Assembly (NCBI GenBank): GCA_026419315.1
Contig: JANZZQ010000031.1
Span: 1-11,292, forward strand
DNA length: 11,292 nt
Direction of reading: 5' to 3'
Origin: Armatimonadota bacterium
GTDB taxonomy: Bacteria; Armatimonadota; Fervidibacteria; Fervidibacterales; Fervidibacteraceae
In this document: one piece after another, positions 7,003 to 11,292 of the stretch
Layout: each line of letters begins with the position of its first letter
How positions within the stretch are numbered: the first letter of the stretch is position 1
Position numbers and translations under genes: made by a program
Notes under the pieces: generated by a model
The model's database searches: none
What the model saw: only the letters and a program-made list of their open reading frames with translations
What the model was told of the DNA's origin: nothing

Positions 7003-7962
7003 TCATTGACCGCAAAGGCGCCGATACAGGTCCATAACCTTTTGCACATACCTTGGCGTGATACCGTTTTGCGGGATCCCACCCGCTTTGGTCACGGCAT
7101 TTGGACCTGCATTGTAAGCGGCGAGCGCAAGTTCCAACGAGCCAAACCTGTCAAGTTGCAATCGCAAATATCTGACACAGCCGTCAATGTTTTGGACCGG
7201 GTCGTAAGGGTCGACGCCTAAACCCGCTGCTGTTTCGGGTTTCAATTGCCCCAACCCAATTTCGCCCTTTTTCCCAACCGCATCGGGTCTGAACGAAGAT
7301 TCACAAGCGATCACCGCGACGACCAATCGGGGGTCAACCCCATTCCTTATACTTGACCTCAAAATCGCAGCAGCAAAGGTCGATGCTTGTTCATCGGACA
7401 AGTTAGGGTTGAAATACTTTACTGCAGCCTTATAATGCGGGAGCAAACGAGTCACTTCCGCTTCTATCGGGTCAAGGTAAAAGGTTCGGTTCCGCAAGGC
7501 GGAAATCAAACCTCGAGAACCCAACTGTCGTTCTCTCATGTCTGCCACTGACCCTTGGCGAGTTTGGGAACCTGCTGGCGCGAATGTCGTTGATAATTGA
7601 GCGCTTGCGAATGGATTGACAATTATGTTCTGGGGGGCAACCGAAAAGGTAGGGGTAATGGCAGGGGGAGTGTATGTCGTGATTTGCTCTACCCACAAAC
7701 TCCCGTCCCCTTCCTTCCGGTAATGCACGGTTACTTCTATTCCCGTTCGCAACCAGGACGGCAATTTTTCTTGATGTGCGTGAAGGTAGGTCATAACTTG
7801 GTTCGTTGCGAGGACAGCCAAGGTCACTCGGTTAAGCCCAACAATTATACCCTTAACAGTTCCGTCCAACCTTTCCGTTTTGGGATTTTCTGCCTCTTGC
7901 GTCCAACCGCTGACAGCTAAAATGGCAAGAGAAAGCGCAATTGCAGCAAGCCGGCACCTCAC
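7003..7962 (-). CDS. Lytic transglycosylase (SLT domain), secreted
   Basis: This protein (319 aa from the chosen start) cleaves peptidoglycan glycan strands to 1,6-anhydro-MurNAc ends. The GTG at 7962 is preferred: AGGAGGG (7978-7972) lies 9 nt upstream and the product starts MRCR followed by a classic signal peptide (AAIALSLAILAVSG, 5-18; cleavage near WTQEA). A GTG at 8046, overlapping the nadC stop as GTGA with GGAG 5 nt upstream, is an alternative adding 28 residues. An N-terminal region of about 100 residues (beta-rich, unassigned) and a Pro/Ala/Ser-rich linker precede the SLT domain (about 164-319): catalytic Glu221 in ACESSFRPDAVG, GEIGLGQLKPETAAGLG (233-249), LAAYNAGPNAV (280-290) and TPRYVQKV (302-309). 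All key blocks are intact. It is translationally close to nadC and the CPBP gene, though no pathway links them. Confidence 0.9.
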   Translation of the reverse strand: MRCRLAAIALSLAILAVSGWTQEAENPKTERLDGTVKGIIVGLNRVTLAVLATNQVMTYLHAHQEKLPSWLRTGIEVTVHYRKEGDGSLWVEQITTYTPPAITPTFSVAPQNIIVNPFASAQLSTTFAPAGSQTRQGSVADMRERQLGSRGLISALRNRTFYLDPIEAEVTRLLPHYKAAVKYFNPNLSDEQASTFAAAILRSSIRNGVDPRLVVAVIACESSFRPDAVGKKGEIGLGQLKPETAAGLGVDPYDPVQNIDGCVRYLRLQLDRFGSLELALAAYNAGPNAVTKAGGIPQNGITPRYVQKVMDLYRRLCGQ

Positions 7963-8042
7963 TTGCCATCGCCCTCCTAATCGGTGGCTACTCGCGTCAT
8001 TAAAAGGATGACGCAACACACCTGAAAAAGTCGTGAACGCGG

Positions 8043-8891
8043 TCACTCAATCTCCAAACTTACGTCCAAAGCGGGGGCAGAGTGGGTCAGTGCTCCAACG
8101 GAGATGATGTCGATCCCTGTTTGAGCGATGGATTCAACATTTTCCAAGTTGACGCCACCAGAGACTTCCAGTAGCGGGCGTTGCTTCCCTCTCCGTTGAC
8201 TCCATTCTCGGACGATTTGGACGGCGTTTCGGATTTCGTCCAAACTGAAGTTGTCAAGCAGAATGGCATCAACATTGCATTCCAAAGCTTCTTCAACTTG
8301 AGCCAAACTTTGCGCTTCCACTTCAATTCGCAGTAAGTGGTGGATTCGTGCCCGAACACGCCGCACCGCCTCAGTGAGGCTACCTGCAGCGCGAATGTGG
8401 TTGTCCTTAATGAGAACCCCATCGGAGAGGGAAAAACGGTGATTGACACCACCACCGCACCGAACGGCGTATTTCTCTAAAGCACGATACAAAGGCGTAG
8501 TCTTACGGGTATCTGCAATTTTGACCCCGTATGGTGCAACTTTGTCCACAAATTTCCTTGTCAAGGTGGCAATTCCCGAAAGCCGCTGGACAAAGTTCAA
8601 AGCGGTTCGCTCGCCTACCAAAATCGCTTTCAACTTACCTCTCACTTCAGCGATGATTTTACCAACCTCCACCTTCTCGCCTTCTCCAACTCTCGCTTCC
8701 AATGTCGCTTCGGGATCCAACAGAGTAAAAACTTTCGCTGCGATGTGCAAACCGCAAATTACTCCATCCTGTTTCGCTATCATGACCGCATTTCCTTGAA
8801 CGTTTTCGGGGACAATGGCTTCCGTCGTAATGTCTCCAAATGGGGCATCTTCGTGTAAAGCCTGCAAAATCAGGCCATTAAGCCACTGCAT
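8043..8891 (-). CDS. nadC: Nicotinate-nucleotide pyrophosphorylase (carboxylating)
   Basis: Quinolinate phosphoribosyltransferase (282 aa) converts quinolinate and PRPP to nicotinate mononucleotide, CO2 and PPi in de novo NAD synthesis. All family blocks are present: HEDAPFGDITT (13-23), GERTALNFVQRLSGIAT (93-109), DTRKTTPLYRALEKYAVRCG (127-146) with the following GGVNHR (147-152), IKDNH (161-165), EVEA (190-193), LLDNF (211-215), EVSGGV (242-247) and ISVGALTHSAP (263-273). The basic and acidic residues that bind quinolinate and PRPP (Arg129, Lys130, His151, Arg152, Lys162, Glu190, Asp213) are at the expected places. The ATG is preceded by GGGAGG with 9-nt spacing. nadA and nadB are not nearby. 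It is the first gene of the leftward unit, divergent from the permease gene across 127 bp. Confidence 0.97.
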   Translation of the reverse strand: MQWLNGLILQALHEDAPFGDITTEAIVPENVQGNAVMIAKQDGVICGLHIAAKVFTLLDPEATLEARVGEGEKVEVGKIIAEVRGKLKAILVGERTALNFVQRLSGIATLTRKFVDKVAPYGVKIADTRKTTPLYRALEKYAVRCGGGVNHRFSLSDGVLIKDNHIRAAGSLTEAVRRVRARIHHLLRIEVEAQSLAQVEEALECNVDAILLDNFSLDEIRNAVQIVREWSQRRGKQRPLLEVSGGVNLENVESIAQTGIDIISVGALTHSAPALDVSLEIE

Positions 8892-8921
8892 TATTTCAAG
8901 CCTCCCTAAACTTTGGCTGGG

Positions 8922-8992
8922 TTGACAAACAATTGTCTCTGAGTTTAATGTCCAAAGGATTTTGCCACAGCTTCATCGGGAAGTGCTACAAT
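8922..8992 (+). promoter_or_regulatory. Promoter candidates for the ABC permease gene
   Basis: There are two overlapping options. TTGACA (8922-8927) and TTTAAT (8944-8949), 16 nt apart, match the sigma-70 consensus at 11 of 12 positions. Closer to the gene, TGCTACAAT (8984-8992) is an extended -10 element; it would give a leader of only about 20 nt before the coding start. The ribosome binding site is a run of seven G plus TAAG, 3 nt before the ATG. Confidence 0.5.
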
Positions 8993-9018
8993 GGCATCGG
9001 CAAAGGGGGGGTAAGTTT

Positions 9019-9966
9019 ATGAGGTGGAAAAGAATTTGGCAAGCAGAATGGGTGGCGCCGCTTGTAGCGCTAATCGCGCTCAGCGTTGGGTTGTCCCTTT
9101 ACGACCCGAACTTTCGCAAGTTAGAGAACTTGAGCAACATTGGGTTTCAAACCGCAGTTATCGTCACATTGGCTGCAGGTCAAACTTTAGTTATCATTGC
9201 TGGCGGGATCGACCTTTCTGTCGGTTCGGTTTTAGCGTTCGCTGGTGTTGTTACGGCGCTTTTGTTGGCATCCGAGAAACCTATCTTCTTGGCTGTATTC
9301 TCGGGGTTATTGGTGGGAACGGGGTGCGGGTTTGTAAACGGCTTCTTAGTGACGAAGGGACGAATTCCACCCTTCATTGCAACTTTGGGAATGATGGGAG
9401 TGGCGCGAGGGATCGCCCTTGTGTTAAGCAAAGCCCAAAATGTTTTCATCCCCCAAGAACCCCGGTTTGAACCTTTCTTGGAACTGGGGACTGGGCGATG
9501 GTTGGGAATACCAATACCGTTCCTCATCGCTGCGGTTGTAGCGGTGTTGACAGAATTGTTGCTTTCGTTCACCCGATTTGGAAGATACATTTACGCAGTG
9601 GGGGGTAACCGAGAAGCTGCCAGGCTTTCCGGTATCCCTGTCAATTTGGTTTTGTTACTTGTGTTCACCTTGTGCGGTTTAACGACAGCGATTGGTGGAA
9701 TCGTCGAAACAGCGAGGCTATCTGTCGGTCAACCAACTGGCGGTCAACTTTACGAATTGCATGCCATTGCTGCCGCAGTTATTGGTGGTGCAAGTTTAGC
9801 AGGAGGTAGGGGAAGTGTCTTTGGAACAGTTCTCGGAGCGCTATTGATGGCAGTCATCAGAAACGGTAGCGACTTGCTTAACATCCCTTACGAGTGGCAG
9901 CAAGTGATTTTAGGTTCATTGGTTGTTTTGGCTGTTTTGTTTGACCAATGGAGGCGGCGAGGATAA
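9019..9966 (+). CDS. RbsC-type sugar ABC transporter permease
   Basis: This 315-aa inner-membrane permease of the BPD_transp_2 class (ribose/xylose/autoinducer-2 importers) has about eight to ten hydrophobic segments. Class-defining segments are TLVIIAGGIDLSVGS (56-70), GRIPPFIATLGMMGVARG (114-131), the cytoplasmic coupling motif GGNREAARLSGI (195-206) and AAAVIGGASLAGGRGSVFG (251-269). Length is near that of E. coli RbsC (321 aa). The ATG at 9019 is chosen because a GGGGGGGTAAG ribosome binding site lies just upstream and the protein then begins like its relatives; the frame extends to a TTG at 8962 but without support. The partner ATPase and binding-protein genes are not adjacent: nadC diverges upstream and tRNA genes follow 49 nt downstream. 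The sugar cannot be told from sequence, and subunits may be encoded elsewhere. Confidence 0.92.
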   Translation: MRWKRIWQAEWVAPLVALIALSVGLSLYDPNFRKLENLSNIGFQTAVIVTLAAGQTLVIIAGGIDLSVGSVLAFAGVVTALLLASEKPIFLAVFSGLLVGTGCGFVNGFLVTKGRIPPFIATLGMMGVARGIALVLSKAQNVFIPQEPRFEPFLELGTGRWLGIPIPFLIAAVVAVLTELLLSFTRFGRYIYAVGGNREAARLSGIPVNLVLLLVFTLCGLTTAIGGIVETARLSVGQPTGGQLYELHAIAAAVIGGASLAGGRGSVFGTVLGALLMAVIRNGSDLLNIPYEWQQVILGSLVVLAVLFDQWRRRG

Positions 9967-9970
9967 ACTG

Positions 9971-9999
9971 TTGACGGGAGGGAATTTTTGCTCTAAACT
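9971..9999 (+). promoter_or_regulatory. Promoter for the tRNA pair
   Basis: TTGACG (9971-9976) and TAAACT (9994-9999) are separated by exactly 17 nt, and the -10 ends 16 nt before the first tRNA base. This fits a dedicated sigma-70-type promoter placed right after the permease stop codon. Confidence 0.55.
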
Positions 10000-10015
10000 T
10001 GTAGGTGCGAAAGGT

Positions 10016-10093
10016 GGGCCCGTGGTGCAGCCTGGTTAGCACGTCGGCCTGTCAAGCCGGAGGTCGCGGGTTCAAATCCCGTCGGGCCCGCCA
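10016..10093 (+). tRNA. tRNA-Asp (anticodon GTC)
   Basis: A full cloverleaf is visible. The acceptor GGGCCCG pairs with CGGGCCC (10083-10089). The D-arm is GTGC/GCAC, the anticodon loop CTGTCAA with GTC on a CGGC/GCCG stem, and the T-arm GCGGG-TTCAAAT-CCCGT. Discriminator G and an encoded CCA (10091-10093) close it. GTC decodes Asp codons, and discriminator G is the Asp identity base. Confidence 0.97.
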
Positions 10094-10103
10094 ACGTCTC
10101 AGC

Positions 10104-10178
10104 GCCAGGGTAGCTCAGTGGTAGAGCACCGGACTGAAAATCCGGGTGTCCGCGGTTCGACTCCGCGCCCTGGCACCA
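10104..10178 (+). tRNA. tRNA-Phe (anticodon GAA)
   Basis: The acceptor GCCAGGG (10104-10110) pairs with CCCTGGC (10168-10174). The D-arm is GCTC/GAGC, the anticodon loop CTGAAAA with GAA on a CCGGA/TCCGG stem, and the T-arm CGCGG-TTCGACT-CCGCG. Discriminator A is followed by an encoded CCA (10176-10178). It begins 10 nt after tRNA-Asp, so both are surely cotranscribed. No clear terminator follows. Confidence 0.97.
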
Positions 10179-10419
10179 ACTACAGAAACCGAAGAAAAAC
10201 TTCAAGACCCCCAATCGCCCCCATCGCCAAAACCATCCTAGCCTCAAAAGATTGGGATGCACAGTTGTTTCATGGCTGTCAAGAAACTTTGACAAACGCT
10301 AAGACCCTCCAGGGAACAGTTGGTAGGGCTGGTTTCTTTCGAGTCGACTGTTGGAGTCTCAAACATGCGCTTTCAGCAAATGGGTCCGGGTCCTCTTGGA
10401 GGTCTTATTTTCAACAACG
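10179..10419. other. Gene-free stretch after the tRNA pair
   Basis: No gene, RNA or strong terminator is seen. AAGACCCTCCA (10289-10299) is nearly the reverse complement of TTGGAGGTCTT (10395-10405), a loose long-range inverted pair whose second arm adjoins the repeat cluster. Confidence 0.4.
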
Positions 10420-10457
10420 TTCTTCACTACAAAGTTTGTTGGTGACTATTTTCCCGA

Positions 10458-10493
10458 CCATGGCTATAGGCTTTAGACCATAGTCGTTGACGA
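10458..10493 (-). repeat. REP-like palindrome, copy A
   Basis: The core CTATAGGCTTTAGACCATAG (10464-10483) is an imperfect palindrome. It is flanked by CCATGG on the left and TCGTTGACGAA on the right. The left flank through GGTGACTATTTTC (10441-10453) is shared with copy D in inverted orientation. Confidence 0.65.
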
Positions 10494-10529
10494 ATTTTTG
10501 AACGCTGCCTTCAGACAGCAGAATTTTTT

Positions 10530-10547
10530 CGCAAAATAAATTCGGCG
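10530..10547. repeat. ATTCGGCG palindrome, copy 1 (imperfect)
   Basis: CGCAAAAT-AA-ATTCGGCG has 8-bp arms with two mismatches. It is a diverged member of the CGCCGAAT-NN-ATTCGGCG family, followed by CTTTGGTTCG as copy 2 is followed by a similar TTGATTTGGTTCG. Confidence 0.5.
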
Positions 10548-10635
10548 CTTTGGTTCGACAGCAGTGATGTCCTCCTAATGGTTGAGAAAGTCGGAGGGTG
10601 GGGCTTCTGCCCGACCGAAAATTTAGGCACGCAAG

Positions 10636-10653
10636 AGACGAATTTATTCGGCG
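10636..10653. repeat. ATTCGGCG palindrome, copy 2 (imperfect)
   Basis: AGACGAAT-TT-ATTCGGCG keeps the inner CGAAT/ATTCG pairing of the family and shares the GGTTCG downstream sequence of copy 1. Confidence 0.5.
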
Positions 10654-10690
10654 TTGATTTGGTTCGCCAACTAAAGTCGGAGCTCAAAGA

Positions 10691-10730
10691 ATTCGTCATC
10701 AACTATGGGCTAAAGCCCATAGCATGGTTT
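10691..10730 (+). repeat. REP-like palindrome, copy B
   Basis: The core CTATGGGCTAAAGCCCATAG (10703-10722) has perfect 9-bp arms around AA. TCATCAA precedes it and CATGGTT follows. Orientation is opposite to copies A and C. Confidence 0.7.
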
Positions 10731-10776
10731 GTGGTGAGATTTTCAGCAACTATGAATTGAAGGCAGCACCTATCAC

Positions 10777-10813
10777 ATCCATGCCACTGGCTTTAGCCAG
10801 TGGTTGATGACGA
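10777..10813 (-). repeat. REP-like palindrome, copy C
   Basis: The core CCACTGGCTTTAGCCAGTGG (10784-10803) has perfect 9-bp arms around TT. It is flanked by CATCCATG on the left and TTGATGACGA on the right. This is the copy most similar to the distant element at 4838-4876. Confidence 0.7.
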
Positions 10814-10823
10814 AACAAGTGAG

Positions 10824-10841
10824 CGCCGAATTCATTCGGCG
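10824..10841. repeat. ATTCGGCG palindrome, copy 3 (perfect)
   Basis: CGCCGAAT-TC-ATTCGGCG has perfect 8-bp arms and is the best representative of this second palindrome family, 20 nt after the core of REP-like copy C. Confidence 0.6.
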
Positions 10842-10854
10842 AAAAATTTCTTTT

Positions 10855-10908
10855 GTAGGGTCGGATGAAATCTGCCTGCAAATTTCGGGCAAGTTTCACC
10901 TGCCCTAC
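10855..10908. repeat. 54-nt long hairpin
   Basis: GTAGGG at the left end pairs with CCCTAC at the right end. Inside, GG-TGAAA and TGCC blocks pair with TTTCA-CC and GGCA, giving a long imperfect stem on either strand. It fills the space between REP-like copies C and D. Confidence 0.55.
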
Positions 10909-10917
10909 TTTTTGTTG

Positions 10918-10965
10918 AAGACTATGAGCTAAAGCCCGCAGCATGGTTGAGAAAATGGTCACCAA
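10918..10965 (+). repeat. REP-like palindrome, copy D
   Basis: The core CTATGAGCTAAAGCCCGCAG (10922-10941) is an imperfect palindrome. The following CATGGTTGAGAAAATGGTCA and CCAAAAAC match the reverse complement of the copy A flank. Confidence 0.65.
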
Positions 10966-11110
10966 AAACATTGTGAAAAGAGCGAAACCTCTTAACTCCG
11001 CACCTTTGCGCTCGCACCTTGCACGCATTTCTGCCCTGACCATGAAGGGGCGGAATAAGTTGGTGCGAAGTTCGGGTTGCAATGGTCGGATTGGTGAAGG
11101 GTGATGCGAG

Positions 11111-11292
11111 ATGTTAAGACTCAAAAGATTTTTGGCAGAAAAAGAAGTGCTGATTAGTGTGGTCATTTTCGGTGTTTTGGTGATGCTGGCTGACATTTTT
11201 TCTGACTTGAATTGGCAAGGCTTCTCCGTTGCATTGCGAGTCTTGGGAGTTTTGTCATTGATTGGGCTTTTCATTTTGGATATCTGGTTTCG
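11111..11292 (+). CDS. Membrane protein of unknown family, N-terminal fragment
   Basis: Sixty codons are visible before the right edge. The ATG at 11111 is preceded by AAGGGTGAT with 5-nt spacing. The product starts with a basic/charged stretch (MLRLKRFLAEKE, 1-12), then a hydrophobic segment (VLISVVIFGVLVMLA, 13-27), a short polar loop (DIFSDLNWQ), and a second hydrophobic segment (about 42-56). Topology and the loop loosely recall the N-terminus of RbsC-type ABC permeases, but no diagnostic motif falls within the window, so no function is assigned. Confidence 0.65.
   Translation, partial: MLRLKRFLAEKEVLISVVIFGVLVMLADIFSDLNWQGFSVALRVLGVLSLIGLFILDIWF

Larger units (their letters stand above)
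10420..10980. mobile_element. BIME/MITE-like cluster of inverted palindromes
   Basis: Four REP-like palindromes lie in the order A(-), B(+), C(-), D(+). Copies A and D share about 45-60 nt beyond the core, including GGTGAC-N-ATTTTC, in opposite orientation, so the roughly 560-bp block is bounded by long imperfect inverted repeats. Between them lie three copies of a second palindrome and two further hairpins. It encodes no transposase, so if mobile it would depend on an enzyme from elsewhere, for example a REP-associated tyrosine transposase. No target-site duplication is evident. Confidence 0.5.

Noticed and set aside
9993..10295. 100-codon ORF on the minus strand
   Set aside because: It is the translated antisense of the two tRNA genes, a well-known source of false protein calls.
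10750..11274. 174-codon ORF on the minus strand
   Set aside because: It runs through the palindromic repeat cluster and antisense to the membrane-protein start at 11111, which has a good ribosome binding site. The open frame is likely chance.
1..11292. CRISPR array, prophage or toxin-antitoxin module
   Set aside because: No regularly spaced repeats, cas genes, integrase, phage structural genes or paired small toxin/antitoxin genes were found. The repeats at 10.4-11.0 kb are irregular palindromes.

Overview
The window reads as ordinary bacterial chromosome with a mid-range GC content. It carries housekeeping genes (purine, NAD, Fe-S cluster, cell wall), two tRNAs with encoded CCA, and genes typical of a plant-polysaccharide degrader: a GH78-like rhamnosidase and a secreted-type Gfo/Idh/MocA oxidoreductase. 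That gene mix, the wide gene-free gaps and the REP-like repeats would suit an Armatimonadota (Fervidibacter-like) or Planctomycetes-like environmental bacterium. The taxonomic guess is an inference from gene content only. No phage, plasmid, CRISPR or antibiotic-resistance genes are seen.

Layout. Positions 1-410 (minus) hold the N-terminus of a GH78-type alpha-L-rhamnosidase that runs off the left edge, preceded by an extended -10 promoter with an overlapping palindrome. Positions 780-2505 (minus) hold a two-gene Fe-S cluster unit, a SufC-like ATPase followed by one short SufB/SufD-family scaffold, resembling the minimal SMS (SmsCB) system. A 51-nt stem-loop lies upstream of it, and a 72-codon ORF of doubtful status follows it. 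After a gap of about 0.9 kb comes purC (3427-4317, minus), then a second gap of about 0.65 kb. Positions 4992-8891 (minus) look like one transcription unit in the order nadC, lytic transglycosylase, CPBP membrane protein, Gfo/Idh/MocA oxidoreductase. The last gene is interrupted by a single in-frame TAA where the family normally has Tyr. Divergent from nadC, a RbsC-type sugar ABC permease (9019-9966, plus) stands alone, followed by a tRNA-Asp/tRNA-Phe pair with its own promoter. The last kilobase is gene-free and holds a dense nest of palindromic repeats. An unidentified membrane protein begins at 11111.

The most unusual structure is at about 10420-10980. Four copies of a GGCTTTAGCC-centred REP-like palindrome are arranged as nested inverted pairs. 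They are interspersed with a second palindrome family and a 54-nt hairpin, which resembles a BIME or MITE. A diverged fifth copy sits 5.9 kb away at 4838-4876. The other points worth checking are the nonsense codon in the oxidoreductase and the minimal Fe-S operon.
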